Notes: generated by a model from the sequence alone, not told the origin. 11,844 nucleotides of DNA from CAJPNN01 sp041844735 (GCA_041844735.1 JBGZBP010000021.1:1-11844); one strand, 5' to 3'. Positions 1 to 8,964 are shown, counted from the first letter of the stretch. A program made the numbers and translations.

Positions 1-17
1 TACCTATTTATCAAGGT

Positions 18-58
18 AAAGACCTGAAAATTAATAAACTCTTATTTTTCAGGTCTTT
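18..58 (-). terminator. Perfect 13-bp hairpin downstream of orf13
   Basis: Positions 18-30 (AAAGACCTGAAAA) and 46-58 (TTTTCAGGTCTTT) are perfect inverted repeats around a 15-nt loop. The hairpin starts 17 nt beyond the orf13 stop codon. On the minus strand the stem ends in UUU and then ACC, so the U tract is short; on the plus strand it is followed by UUUUGG. It could end or attenuate the transfer operon transcript, or act in both directions. A second small repeat, TACCT/AGGTA, lies at 1-18. In Tn916 the leader of tet(M) comes after orf13, so the hairpin could also be part of a leader region. Confidence 0.5.
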
Positions 59-74
59 TGGTTGTTAAGAAAGA

Positions 75-986
75 TTACTTTATAATCTTCCAATTCCCCT
101 CATTCTTTTCAAGCGTCAGGCTGAACTGTGATACCTGCGTTGCTTTGGTCTGTGGGTCAAGATACTTTACTGCTAAAGATACCGTAACCTGATTTTCTTT
201 GCGGTTATAAATCGGATTGACAAGTTCCTGAAAGACATACTCTTTACCGACCTGATTTAAGACTTTATCTGCCACATAATAGGATAATTCCTTTTGCGTA
301 GCGGTAGGATAGAGCTTGAAAAAGGTGGTTAAAAAGTCGTTTATTTCATTCGTGGTAACGGAATCAACTGTACCGTCGCTTTCCACCATTTTTGGTTGAT
401 AGGAAGATTTTGCCGGTGTACTGGTGATGGTAGGATTCTTAATTATCACCATATTTCCGGAAGCGTCCACATAGACGCTGACAAAATAAGAGGATTGTAT
501 ATTTTTCTTGCTTTCTCCCTCTGTAATACCCTGTTCTACACTGTATGTCACATCAAAGGTATTGTCACCAGTATTCTTGACGCTCCATATCTGAAAGCCT
601 TGAAGTGTAGAAGATACAGGTATATCCTTTCGCACCGTGTCATTGTTAAGAGCTTGCAGTTCTTCTGTCAGATAGTTTTTCAGTGTTTTGTTTCGGTTAT
701 CAATCGAGAAGCTGTTTTGTTCCCATGAGTAATAGACTTTCGCAAATTTCTCTACAAAGTTTTCTACATTGTGAGTATCCGTATATTCCTTTTCTATGAC
801 CTTGGTTTCATGAATCGTATGGGTATCTATTGCCGTGAAATGCTTAAATACCGCAAAGCTAAAGCTGATTCCTAAGAGTATCCACAGGGCAATCACTATC
901 TTTTTTCGAGGATTCACCTTATGAATACGGGGTTTCTTGGTTTTTAAAAGCTGTTTCTTATCTTTTTTATGATTGATGAATTTCAT
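75..986 (-). CDS. orf13: TcpC-like conjugal transfer protein (Tn916 Orf13 type)
   Basis: This 303-residue protein has a very basic cytoplasmic N-terminus (residues 1-29, rich in K and R), one membrane anchor at about 29-46, and an extracellular remainder. That layout, and its place as the last gene of the transfer operon, match the TcpC/Orf13 family, a bitopic channel component whose extracellular part is made of two NTF2-like domains. Here these domains would be about residues 70-195 and 210-303. The family is structurally like VirB8 and is thought to help build the channel that crosses the envelope. The ATG at 986 follows an AAAGGAA ribosome binding site. The gene starts 15 nt after the orf14 stop. 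I see no truncation. Confidence 0.88.
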   Translation of the reverse strand: MKFINHKKDKKQLLKTKKPRIHKVNPRKKIVIALWILLGISFSFAVFKHFTAIDTHTIHETKVIEKEYTDTHNVENFVEKFAKVYYSWEQNSFSIDNRNKTLKNYLTEELQALNNDTVRKDIPVSSTLQGFQIWSVKNTGDNTFDVTYSVEQGITEGESKKNIQSSYFVSVYVDASGNMVIIKNPTITSTPAKSSYQPKMVESDGTVDSVTTNEINDFLTTFFKLYPTATQKELSYYVADKVLNQVGKEYVFQELVNPIYNRKENQVTVSLAVKYLDPQTKATQVSQFSLTLEKNEGNWKIIK

Positions 987-1001
987 GTTTTTATTCCTTT
1001 C

Positions 1002-2003
1002 TTATCGTTTTATTCGTCCTGCTCCTGCCAAATGCTGCTTCCAGTAGGAGCTTGTCAGGTCGGTATAGCCTATCGGGTCGCCGGCATGATACATGCGGTT
1101 ATTTCCGATATAGATTCCGACATGAGTAATATATGTTCCTGCATTATAGGTAGAGTGGAAGAATATCAAATCTCCTGCCTGTGCGTCCGATAATGAGATA
1201 TGCCATGTAGCGTCATACTGTGCTTGTGCGGTTCTTGGCAAAGAAATACCGGCTTTTCCATAACACCACTGCACCAGCCCTGAACAGTCAAAGGAAGTAG
1301 TGGGAGAAGCTCCGCCATATACATACTTCCAGCCCTCATATTTGAGAGCTTCATTCATAATCTCCTGTGTGGTTTCATTATCAAATTTAGCTGTTACAAG
1401 GTACTGTTTGACCAAAGCCACATAGAACATATTTCCATAATTGTATCGCCAGCCCCCGTTGATGGAGATGGCAATAGGATTGGAATAGCTCACCCTTGTA
1501 CCGCCGGAATGCTCTTTTGCAAAACTTTGAGCCAATTCAAAACTGTATTTTTGGCCACGACGGGCAACATAATCTAAGAAGCCACCGCCATAGTTATAGG
1601 ACTGAATGACACAATCAAAATCCACATCTAAACGCTTACTGCTTGCCAGAAGCTCACTGAAATACTTTACCCCTTGTTTGATAGAGCTTTCCGTATCCAA
1701 TGAGTTCGGGGGAAGTCCCAGCGATTCCGATGACTGCATAACGTCCTTTGCCGTACCGCCGGATTCTACCTGTATAATGGCAAGCAATACATTCGCATAT
1801 TCACTGACGCCATATTCCTTAGCGTATTTATCTACCATCGGCTTGTGTGCCAAAACCTCTTTAGAAACGGTCGCACCACCAAATTGACCGTTCCCAAATC
1901 CGCTGTCCTGTTCATCGGAAACTAAGATTGTGATAAACAAGAGCAGAGAGAAGATAAATACGAAAAAACCGAAAAAGCCGATGAGAAGATGTTTTAATTT
2001 CAT
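1002..2003 (-). CDS. orf14: Bifunctional lysozyme / NlpC-P60 cell-wall hydrolase (Tn916 Orf14, CwlT-like)
   Basis: The 333-residue protein opens peptidoglycan for the mating channel. An N-terminal membrane anchor (about residues 8-29) is followed by a muramidase domain (about 50-190). Within it, LLAIIQVESGG holds the likely catalytic Glu80, as in the CwlT/Slt-like lysozymes. The NlpC/P60 endopeptidase domain (about 213-333) has FDCSGLVQW with nucleophile Cys240, THVGIYIG with His294, and His306 in YHAGDP as the probable third residue. Both active sites look intact, and the length matches my recollection of Tn916 Orf14. The start codon shares ATGA with the orf15 stop (4-nt overlap), so translation is probably coupled. 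Of the two domains, ICEBs1 CwlT is the best-studied relative, and its muramidase activity is the one needed for transfer. Confidence 0.95.
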   Translation of the reverse strand: MKLKHLLIGFFGFFVFIFSLLLFITILVSDEQDSGFGNGQFGGATVSKEVLAHKPMVDKYAKEYGVSEYANVLLAIIQVESGGTAKDVMQSSESLGLPPNSLDTESSIKQGVKYFSELLASSKRLDVDFDCVIQSYNYGGGFLDYVARRGQKYSFELAQSFAKEHSGGTRVSYSNPIAISINGGWRYNYGNMFYVALVKQYLVTAKFDNETTQEIMNEALKYEGWKYVYGGASPTTSFDCSGLVQWCYGKAGISLPRTAQAQYDATWHISLSDAQAGDLIFFHSTYNAGTYITHVGIYIGNNRMYHAGDPIGYTDLTSSYWKQHLAGAGRIKR

Positions 2004-4078
2004 GACGGCTTACCTTGCTCTTTTTTTATCTTGGCGGATTGTAACGGTCTGCTTTTAATATTCACAGTCTGCGTTCTTTGAATGACAGGAGCTTGCCTTG
2101 TTATTCTAAATTGTGGTGGATTTTCTCTTGATATTTCCGATTTTTGTACGGTTCGCTCCTGCGTATTCGTTGATTGAGGTTTTCTTACGGATTTTTGCAA
2201 TTCTCGTCCTTGAACAGTTTTCTCTTGTGCTGTCATTGGTCTTTCATGGACAGATGAAGCAGGTCTTTTCTCTGTTTTTGCCATTTCCATTTCCAAACGG
2301 CGTTCGGCAATGGTCTGTCGTCTTGCTTCCTGCTTCTGCTTACGTCTGTCTGCTCTATCTGTCCTTGTTTTAGAGATACCACCAGTAAAATCATTCAGAT
2401 TTTCTCTGATTTTGTTTTTCCCTTGAAAGATGGCATATCTTGCGTTTGTCGGCAGTTCAGCGACCTGTTCTTTGAATTGGCTGACAGATTCCGCTATCGT
2501 ATCTTTCGTATCCGCTACTGTTCCGACACTTTGTCCGAGCCTTGCTCCCAGTGAAGTAGTCTGTTTGCTTTGTGGTCTGCTGTGGTTGGTCTGTGTTTTC
2601 GGAGAATGTACCGAGCCATCTCTATCCCTGTTTCTTTTACCGGCAACCGCAGAACCGACACCAAAAGCAGTCATAGAGCGTCCCAGTGTTCTTTGCAGAC
2701 GGTGCATTTGTGCGTGCATAAGCATACGAGGTTTTCTCATCATACGGCTTCCGACACCTTGTGAATCATTGCTTTGCAGGGAAAACAGGCTCATCAAATC
2801 GCCCAGCTTAAAGTAAATGCCTGCAAAGGTCACTATTTGCAAAAAGGCGACCATAAAAAACGGATAGCCGGCAGACAGCGTATATAACATAGTCGAAATG
2901 CTAAAGGCAACCGTGATAATTAACGTAATTCCGGCACGTGTCAAAATAGTATTAAAGAGCTTTGTAATGGCTCTTTTGCTCATACAATCAAAGGTCGGTA
3001 TCATGCTAAGCAGGAAACTGACGGGCAAAAACATGGCATAGATGATAAAAAGTATCTGTGAAAAAATCATAATGCCAGTCAGAAGAAAGACAAAGATAGA
3101 AATGCCGATATTAAAGAGGAACAGAAAAAACACCGTTCCCAACCTGCTAATTGTCTTTGTGATGGTCATGTTAGTGTTGTTATTATCCTCAATTTCTTCT
3201 TTGATGATAGTTTCTCTGTCCTCACCATTGTTGGAATCGGGACTGGTGGACAAAAGATTTTCCACACGGTCAGCACCAAGACTGTCCATATCTGTCGTTC
3301 CGTATTGGAGCAGTAGCCAAGGCTGTTTGACCTGAATGGAAAACAAGCTGTCCCTGATTAAATCCACACTGTCTTTTCCTTTTGCTTCGGAATCCGGCAA
3401 AGTGATTTTCGTACCAAGCGATAAGCTGGCATTGCTGATGTCCGAGGAAAAGTCATTGATTTTTGTAATATAATCCGGAGCATAAGCAATAAAGGAGGCA
3501 GACAGGATAAATACCAGTACAAAATTGGCTATCGCATGAACAGCTTTTGTTGTTTCCTTTTTGATAAGACCCGTATAGGTGACATAGATACCAAGTATCA
3601 AAATGAAAATCAGAAGAAAACCGACATAAAAGCCCTCTGATGATAGACCGCTTGAAGTAACACCGGCTAAGGTTTGCATATTCTTTCCGATGGCATTTGC
3701 CGTGGAAGAAATGAAATCCAGAGAATAGGCTTCTTTAACCAGATAACCTGTGGCATTTGAAATATACAGGCTGATTGTCCAGATAAAATTGGTAATCGCA
3801 TAAAGTCCGTACATAACCTGCTTTCCGATTCCATCAATCCAGTTCCACGGCAACCAGTCCCAAGAGTTATCAACATAAAAATCAAGCTGATAATTTGACA
3901 GCGGATATTTGCTGTATTCGTTCGCCGTGTTTACCGTATCATCAACCAATCCTGCGGCATGTGCTACTGTTCCAATCATAGATAGGAATAGTAAGCTGAT
4001 GATAATAATTACACCTGCTGTCAGTATGACTTTACCAATTTGCTTGAATATTTTTATGAAGTCTTTTTTTTGTTCCAT
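2000..4078 (-). CDS. orf15: VirB6-like polytopic conjugation membrane protein (Tn916 Orf15)
   Basis: The 692-residue protein is the likely inner-membrane channel subunit. A signal-like segment at about 17-41 ends in AHAAG and may be cleaved. Further hydrophobic segments lie near 88-112, 150-170, 180-200, 315-365 (a long double segment) and 380-427. After about residue 440 the protein becomes a long, hydrophilic, basic tail rich in Q, R, K, S and T with no hydrophobic segments, probably disordered and cytoplasmic. This matches the Orf15 family, called VirB6/TrbL-like in type IV secretion. The ATG at 4078 lies 2 nt after the restored-frame stop of orf16 (TAAGTATG), and its ribosome binding site (GAGGTG) is inside the orf16 tail. 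An A8 tract covers codons 3-5. The basic tail varies between relatives. Confidence 0.9.
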   Translation of the reverse strand: MEQKKDFIKIFKQIGKVILTAGVIIIISLLFLSMIGTVAHAAGLVDDTVNTANEYSKYPLSNYQLDFYVDNSWDWLPWNWIDGIGKQVMYGLYAITNFIWTISLYISNATGYLVKEAYSLDFISSTANAIGKNMQTLAGVTSSGLSSEGFYVGFLLIFILILGIYVTYTGLIKKETTKAVHAIANFVLVFILSASFIAYAPDYITKINDFSSDISNASLSLGTKITLPDSEAKGKDSVDLIRDSLFSIQVKQPWLLLQYGTTDMDSLGADRVENLLSTSPDSNNGEDRETIIKEEIEDNNNTNMTITKTISRLGTVFFLFLFNIGISIFVFLLTGIMIFSQILFIIYAMFLPVSFLLSMIPTFDCMSKRAITKLFNTILTRAGITLIITVAFSISTMLYTLSAGYPFFMVAFLQIVTFAGIYFKLGDLMSLFSLQSNDSQGVGSRMMRKPRMLMHAQMHRLQRTLGRSMTAFGVGSAVAGKRNRDRDGSVHSPKTQTNHSRPQSKQTTSLGARLGQSVGTVADTKDTIAESVSQFKEQVAELPTNARYAIFQGKNKIRENLNDFTGGISKTRTDRADRRKQKQEARRQTIAERRLEMEMAKTEKRPASSVHERPMTAQEKTVQGRELQKSVRKPQSTNTQERTVQKSEISRENPPQFRITRQAPVIQRTQTVNIKSRPLQSAKIKKEQGKPS

Positions 4079-4080
4079 AC

Positions 4081-6529
4081 TTACACCTCGATTCTTGCAG
4101 GCGGTCTGGTATCAAAGGCATGTAGCAGTTCCTCAAATACAGGGTGAAACTGTATCACGCCAACACGCCCATATAAATCACTGATAAGACATTGCCCGTT
4201 TTCCAAGTTACGCAGACGTTTTTGGTTATATTCATCTTCGGGGTCAACACCAAAAAAATTCCAAAGTCTTTTTTATCTCATTGATATCTGTGGAGCGAAA
4301 AGCAAATTTTAGTCCCAGATTGTTTTTTAGCTTTTCATCTAAGAGGTCATCTGTATTCTGTGTTACGAAATAGACACCTGCATTCATGGCACGTCCGGCA
4401 CGCACTAATTTCATGGACAGGGTTTTGCCTTGAGCTACCTGTAAAAAGCTCCATGCTTCGTCCAAGTCCACAATCTTAAAAACACTTCTATCCGTATGGA
4501 TAAAGTCCAAGGCAAAGGTACTGATAACAATAAGCATTGCCACGGATAACAGTTCCATTGTGGTATATTCTTCAAAATCCGTTTCCTTATCCGGAAGCAC
4601 CAAATCGGCAACCTGTATGATATTTAACTGTTTTTCCAAACTGATGGATTGTTTTACTTCGCCGTCGCTAAAGAGAAGATGGGCAAAATCATAATCTGTG
4701 AAGCTTTCAATATGCTCTGCAATACTGATGGCTGTGGCACTTCCCTCAACTCTCAATTCCTCAATGACCTTTAATAAGCCCCTTACTTCACTGTTTGTTA
4801 CGGCACGGATAGCTTTTCTAAGGACAGGGAAGCGGTCAGAATCACGGGAAGAAATTCCTGTTAAAAAGGTCAAAATGTCAATCGCAAGAGATTCTGAATC
4901 CTTTGGATTTTTCATAATCACATAAGGGTCAAGCAGTCCCATGTTTTTCTTTTCTGATGTCAGATTGACAATATTTATTTCATGAGCAATTTCAGGCAGG
5001 GTTTCTTTCCAATTTCCACGCTCCGCTTTCGGGTCAACGATAAGAGCCTGTGCCCCGAAAAGTACCGCATAATAGACAATCATGTTATTTGCAAAGGATT
5101 TTCCACCACCAAGAGAGCCGACAAAAGCGGAAGCTAAGGCATTGGTTACAGAGCCTTTTACGCCCTGTGAAGCAAGAGCCGGTTTCAGATAAACATTTCT
5201 TCCCGTATCCAGACTGTAGCCGACATAGATTCCGTCTTTTTCTCCAAGCATTTGTGTTGCTCCAAAGCCAAGTCCGGCAAGAAAATCCGAAGTCACATAC
5301 TGGATATAGTCATTCATATAGCGTTTGCCGGCTGGCAGAAATTCCCCCTGCAAGCCAATCATATCGCCAAACGGTCGCACCAGCTTTACGCTTAAATCAT
5401 CGTAAAAATCTTTCACCTCATCACAACGTCGTTTCAGCTCGTCAATATCATCAGCGGATACTCTTACCACATAGGAGAGCTTATACATGGATTCCTTGCT
5501 TTGGTCTAAATTACTTTCCAACTCGCTAACACTTTCTAAAGCGTCGGCAACATTGGAGCTGGTTTCATTGTCATTTTGCCAAGCGTGGTTATCTAAATCT
5601 TTTAATTCCTTTTTCTTATTTCTGACTGTCCCCAAAGCCTTTTTATTAGCTACAATTTCAACGTTCATGGAGGTATCAATCGGAAAGGTGAATTGCTGTT
5701 GTTGATAATAGAAAATTTCACTTGATGGAAAATCCAGCTCTCCGACAACGCTGTTGATAGTAAAGTAAGCTACATAGACTTCTCTTTCTTCCTGCTCAAT
5801 CTTCAAATACCTTTGCTTTTCTTCTATCAGGCAACGGGTAGGCTTGATGAGGTCATAGTATTTAATCAGCGTTTCTCCATCTGTCTTTTTCTTTGAAAGA
5901 TGGTAGGTGTAATCTTCATAGGCAATACCGGTCTGTCCGTAAATGTGCTCTATAAGGTAACCGAAATCATCTTCGTTTAACGGTCGGATTTTGAATCTTC
6001 TGGAAATCTTGTTTGAAAGCAATTTTTCCATTTTTGAGTAACGGAGAATTTCCTCATTATTCATACTGACGAAATCGCCCATCAGCCTGTGATTGACATC
6101 ATAAATAAAGTCCAAAGCCGCATTTTTAGCTTCTTTTGTAAATCCTTTGACGGATAAATCCTGTTCGCCGGAAAGGAGCTTGAATCCGATATAAAAGCGG
6201 TAGTCCACCTGATTTTCTCCAATCATGGAAATCAGAGCCTCTGTCTGCTCATCAATTCTTTTTTCGGCAACTTCTTTTAATTTTCCGACCGCTTCCTTTT
6301 TGGAACGTTCCTGAACAGAGCGTATGCTTGATTCGGTACTGATTTGTAGAGCATGGATTTTTCCGTCACGATTTTGTGCGATAAGCTGTCTGAAAGAATC
6401 ATGTACCTGTAATTTCTGCTCCGGACTTAAAAAAGAATAGTTGTAGGGAAGAAGTTCATAGTAGGCAAAGCATTCCCCGTCATGATTCCAAACCAGATTA
6501 TTTTCAATATATTTAATGGGATATTTCAT
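4081..6529 (-). CDS. orf16: VirB4-like conjugation ATPase (Tn916 Orf16), frameshifted near its 3' end
   Basis: This is the ATPase that powers the mating channel. Walker A is GSLGGGKS (residues 471-478), the Walker B region is FKIVDLDEAW (684-693), and a later VTQNTDDLLD motif is also present. The N-terminal 450 residues are the VirB4 membrane and channel-binding region. I chose the ATG at 6529 because AGGAG lies 8 nt upstream; a GTG at 6538 would leave no room for a binding site. The start overlaps orf17 by 17 nt. The reading frame as sequenced stops at 4244, ending in EFFWC after 761 residues. Removing one base from the T7 tract (4252-4258) gives GVDPEDEYNQ and so on to a TAA at 4081-4083, for a total of 815 residues, the length I recall for Tn916 Orf16. 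The last 56 codons are open and protein-like, so the lesion is recent, programmed, or a sequencing error. Confidence 0.93.
4252..4258 (-). other. T7 homopolymer with a +1 frameshift in orf16
   Basis: The coding strand reads GAATTTTTTTGG, where the conserved protein needs GAA TTT TTT GGT (EFFG). The extra T puts translation into TGG TGT TGA and stops it at once. Downstream, the original frame continues without a stop for 55 more codons to the expected end. Confidence 0.9.
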
Positions 6530-6905
6530 CGTATTCACTCCTAACTGCTGTAATTGTTTCCTGTATATTGCTTTTTCTTAGCTGTATGCTTTTGCCTGCA
6601 TAGGTCGGCTTTGGTCTAAACCAAAAGGAAAATACCGACTTTAAAAATCCATAAGGCTTTTTCCCGTCGAATGTTTTCTGGCTCATAAACCAAGTCAAAA
6701 TGACAGGGATTCCAAAATATTTTAAAAATGCCCCCTCAATCAAAGACAATGGCGGTAAATTTCCAAAGATTATGACTGCAAATACAGACACCACAAACCA
6801 TGTCATTTGCGTAAAGGTGATGGGAAAAGGCAGCTTAAAATCATTGATAGAATAAAGTACCTTTTCCACCGACCAGATATTTGTATAGCTTCGTATTTTT
6901 TTCAT
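6513..6905 (-). CDS. orf17: TcpE-like conjugation membrane protein (Tn916 Orf17)
   Basis: The 130-residue protein has two hydrophobic segments, about 27-48 and 61-77, separated by a short NLPPLSLIEG-type loop. A basic soluble C-terminus follows. This fits the TcpE family, small integral membrane subunits of Gram-positive mating channels, which bring the channel proteins together at the membrane (a family inference). The ATG at 6905 follows AAAGGAT. The gene overlaps orf16 by 17 nt, so the two are probably translated together. It is the first gene after a pair of hairpins that separate it from ardA. Confidence 0.85.
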   Translation of the reverse strand: MKKIRSYTNIWSVEKVLYSINDFKLPFPITFTQMTWFVVSVFAVIIFGNLPPLSLIEGAFLKYFGIPVILTWFMSQKTFDGKKPYGFLKSVFSFWFRPKPTYAGKSIQLRKSNIQETITAVRSEYDEISH

Positions 6906-6926
6906 TTCTGTTATCCTTTCATAGAA

Positions 6927-6952
6927 AAGGGATAGTCCGAAAACTACCCCTT
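6927..6952 (-). terminator. Hairpin just upstream of orf17, paired only in the minus-strand RNA
   Basis: The minus-strand RNA can form a 10-bp stem (AAGGGGUAGU with ACUAUCCCUU, one G-U pair) around UUUCGG, followed by UUCUAU. In the plus-strand RNA the same position is an A-C mismatch. The stem ends about 21 nt before the orf17 ATG, close to its ribosome binding site. It could be a weak terminator or a structure that controls translation. Confidence 0.45.
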
Positions 6953-6957
6953 AAATA

Positions 6958-6984
6958 AAAATATCTGCCGCTAACTTTGGCAGA
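6958..6984 (-). terminator. Probable intrinsic terminator after ardA
   Basis: On the minus strand TCTGCC (6984-6979) pairs with GGCAGA (6969-6964) around a 9-nt loop and is followed by TATTTTTATTT. The stem begins 3 nt after the ardA stop. It is short (6 bp) but GC-rich and has a U-rich tail in the right place, so some transcripts may end here. Confidence 0.5.
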
Positions 6985-6986
6985 CA

Positions 6987-7484
6987 TCAGTAGATGATTT
7001 CAAAAATCCCACGGCTTGTATGGATAAAAGTTCCTGAAAGCTCCAAGTCACGACCAAAGGATTCATAATCAATATAGTTTTGTAAATTTGTCGGCACTTC
7101 GCCAAGCATTCCGGTTTCCTCAATGTAATAGCGTGCCACATCTGCCATATCATCACAGCCAGAATGCAGGATAATATCGTCCTGATGTTCGCTTAATTCC
7201 TCAATACTTGAAAAATGCGTAAGGAGGGCGGAAAGCTCTGACTGCAAATCTTCCGGCAGGTCACATACAAGCTCATAAAGACGGTTCAGTTCCTCAAGAG
7301 GGGTATATTCGTCAATGTCAAAAGGAAGTTCGTAATCATGAATGGCATACTCCTCATACTCATCATCTAATCCGATTTTTTCTTTAACTTCCTCAAAATC
7401 CACAGGGAGCTTAAACCAAGCCCCCACGAGTTCTCCCTCATTGTATTTACCGAGGTTGGCAATATATACCTGCATATCGTCCAT
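6987..7484 (-). CDS. ardA: Antirestriction protein ArdA (Tn916 Orf18)
   Basis: The 165-residue protein is strongly acidic throughout (many D and E, for example DDEYEEYAIHDYELP). ArdA is an elongated dimer that mimics bent B-form DNA and blocks type I restriction-modification enzymes, protecting the element as it enters a new host. The opening MDDMQVYIANLGKYNEGELV, the ALLTHFSSIEELSEHQ segment and the DDMADVARYYIEETG segment are all typical of the Tn916-type protein. The length also fits. The ATG at 7484 follows AAAGGG. It lies 15 nt after orf19, so the two are probably co-transcribed, and hairpins follow it. I see no damage. Confidence 0.96.
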   Translation of the reverse strand: MDDMQVYIANLGKYNEGELVGAWFKLPVDFEEVKEKIGLDDEYEEYAIHDYELPFDIDEYTPLEELNRLYELVCDLPEDLQSELSALLTHFSSIEELSEHQDDIILHSGCDDMADVARYYIEETGMLGEVPTNLQNYIDYESFGRDLELSGTFIHTSRGIFEIIY

Positions 7485-7499
7485 TTCTTCACACCCTTT

Positions 7500-7721
7500 C
7501 TAAGCTCCGATGATTTTATTGAATAACTCCAATAAAATATCCTTGACACCGGCTGCGTTAAATACCAGTCCCACTGCGATAATCGCAATGATAAGAAAGC
7601 CGATAAGTTTGGAAAATTCACGCTTAAAGCCAAGATACAAGCCAATCACAACAATAGCTAAAAGCACCAGTGATTGTGCGTTTGATAAAAACCAGTTATA
7701 AAGATTTTGTCCAAAGTTCAT
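7500..7721 (-). CDS. orf19: Small TcpD-like membrane protein (Tn916 Orf19)
   Basis: This 73-residue protein is made mostly of two hydrophobic helices, about residues 15-31 and 36-56, with a basic turn (KREFSK) between them. It resembles the TcpD-family proteins annotated at this place in Tn916-type elements. A role in the mating channel is inferred from its place in the operon; no catalytic motif is present. The ATG at 7721 follows GAGAGGAG. The gene lies 54 nt after the relaxase gene and 15 nt before ardA. Confidence 0.85.
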   Translation of the reverse strand: MNFGQNLYNWFLSNAQSLVLLAIVVIGLYLGFKREFSKLIGFLIIAIIAVGLVFNAAGVKDILLELFNKIIGA

Positions 7722-7775
7722 TACAATATTCTCCTCTCTGATAAAAAATAAGTTTGTTTTGAAAATGTAATCATA

Positions 7776-8957
7776 CTAAACGATTACGTCTTTGATATTT
7801 GCTGACTGTTGTTTAAGAATCTGCCTGTGCTTATCTGTCAGCTTTGCATGCTCAAGCAGAGTATTTACCGTCTGTGTCTGGTTGATTTCGTCCAGCTTTA
7901 GTGCCACCTTTAAGGTCGGGGCTACCTGACGAGCCAGCCAGTTCAGCGTGCGTTCATAGGTATAGGGTTCGGGCTTTGTCGTGAGTTTTAAGCGGTCACG
8001 GTGATTGCCGATAAACCAAGCCCACTCATCATTTAATTTCCAGTCACAGCGTGGTCTGTTATCGTCCCTGTCCACAAAGCGGATATAGCGGTTGATAATC
8101 TTAAAGGCGGTCTGTTCCGGATTGTCAAAGACAAGCAGGTCACGAACGGCATAATAGGCACGCTCATTTTTCAGACGGATTTCAAATCGGTTTTTTACTT
8201 CCGCTTCACTGATGGGGATATGATTTTTCTTGTACTGCTCATAATCCTTTTCATAGATACAAAAGTAAACCTCACTTTGAAGAGAACCGATATAAAGCGT
8301 ATTTCCCATACACTCTTTTTCATCTTTACGTACCAATTCTCCGCTTCGGTAGCTTTTGAAACTGCGAAAGACGGAAATACATTCTTCCTGCCTGCATTTT
8401 TCGGTAAGCAGAGGAATATTCAAAATGCCGGTTCGGTCATTGATGGCTAAATCCAGTCTTTTCATCACACCGCCAGCCGATAAAGCGTCCATGAAAAATT
8501 CGTACCAGCTTCGCTCCTGCGCCAATAGATAGGCTTCAAACTGTCTGCACCCACGTCCTTTTAGTTCTACCAGAATGCCCTTGTTAAGCTCCTGTGATGA
8601 GAGGACAAATATATCCCCTAAAGCGTAATGCTCTGAATAAGAGTAAAAACCGTAATCCTCATGAAGAAAATAGGACAGCTTTAGTCGCAGGATATGTTCT
8701 ATGACATATCTGACCTCTGTTGTCGGAAAGCGAATCCTTATATAGTCGAAAATAAGCTCAAGGGGAGCATTGGGATTAAAACGCTCCAAGGTTTCAAAGA
8801 GTGAGTGCTCCAGTTCTTTTGACGGTGTCACTTTTCCTGTTTCAATATCGCTTAGATATTGCCTTGTAATGCCTGTACCACTTGCCAGACGGCTTTGTGA
8901 AATACCATAAGCTAATCGGGTTTCTTTTAACTTTTTAATATGATTTTCTTTCTCCAG
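7776..8957 (-). CDS. orf20: MobT-type relaxase (Tn916 Orf20, Rep_trans family) with helix-turn-helix N-terminus
   Basis: This protein nicks oriT and starts transfer; the Tn916 and ICEBs1 relatives also drive rolling-circle replication of the excised circle. The catalytic core includes KRLDLAIND and the segment NRFEIRLKNERAYYAVRDLL, which holds candidate catalytic tyrosines. The first ATG, GTG or TTG in frame is a GTG at 8831, giving 351 residues, but the frame is open and clearly homologous further upstream: LKETRLAYGISQSRLASGTG, then ITRQYLSDIETGK, an XRE-type DNA-binding helix-turn-helix. A perfect AGGAGG (8970-8965) sits 7 nt before an in-frame CTG at 8957, giving 393 residues, close to the roughly 400 usual for the family. 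An ATT at 8963 is the other option. A stop at 8975-8973 closes the frame. The start is therefore unusual or a base is missing. The gene lies directly downstream of oriT. Confidence 0.9.
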   Translation of the reverse strand: MEKENHIKKLKETRLAYGISQSRLASGTGITRQYLSDIETGKVTPSKELEHSLFETLERFNPNAPLELIFDYIRIRFPTTEVRYVIEHILRLKLSYFLHEDYGFYSYSEHYALGDIFVLSSQELNKGILVELKGRGCRQFEAYLLAQERSWYEFFMDALSAGGVMKRLDLAINDRTGILNIPLLTEKCRQEECISVFRSFKSYRSGELVRKDEKECMGNTLYIGSLQSEVYFCIYEKDYEQYKKNHIPISEAEVKNRFEIRLKNERAYYAVRDLLVFDNPEQTAFKIINRYIRFVDRDDNRPRCDWKLNDEWAWFIGNHRDRLKLTTKPEPYTYERTLNWLARQVAPTLKVALKLDEINQTQTVNTLLEHAKLTDKHRQILKQQSANIKDVIV

Positions 8958-8964
8958 TAAAATC

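Noticed and set aside
1..74. tet(M) leader or accessory resistance genes
   Set aside because: Expected next in Tn916 order, but only 74 bases are visible and no leader peptide or gene can be read in them.
2113..2816. Several plus-strand ORFs of 64-128 codons opposite orf15
   Set aside because: They are antisense shadows of a well-supported gene, have no good ribosome binding site, and encode low-complexity Leu/Ser/Cys-rich products.
5050..5529. 159-codon plus-strand ORF opposite orf16
   Set aside because: The minus-strand frame carries the conserved VirB4 motifs including Walker A; the antisense product has no recognisable features.
8831..8833. GTG at 8831 as the true relaxase start
   Set aside because: It would remove a clearly conserved helix-turn-helix domain and lacks a good binding site, whereas AGGAGG lies well placed upstream; it is kept only as a possible secondary start.
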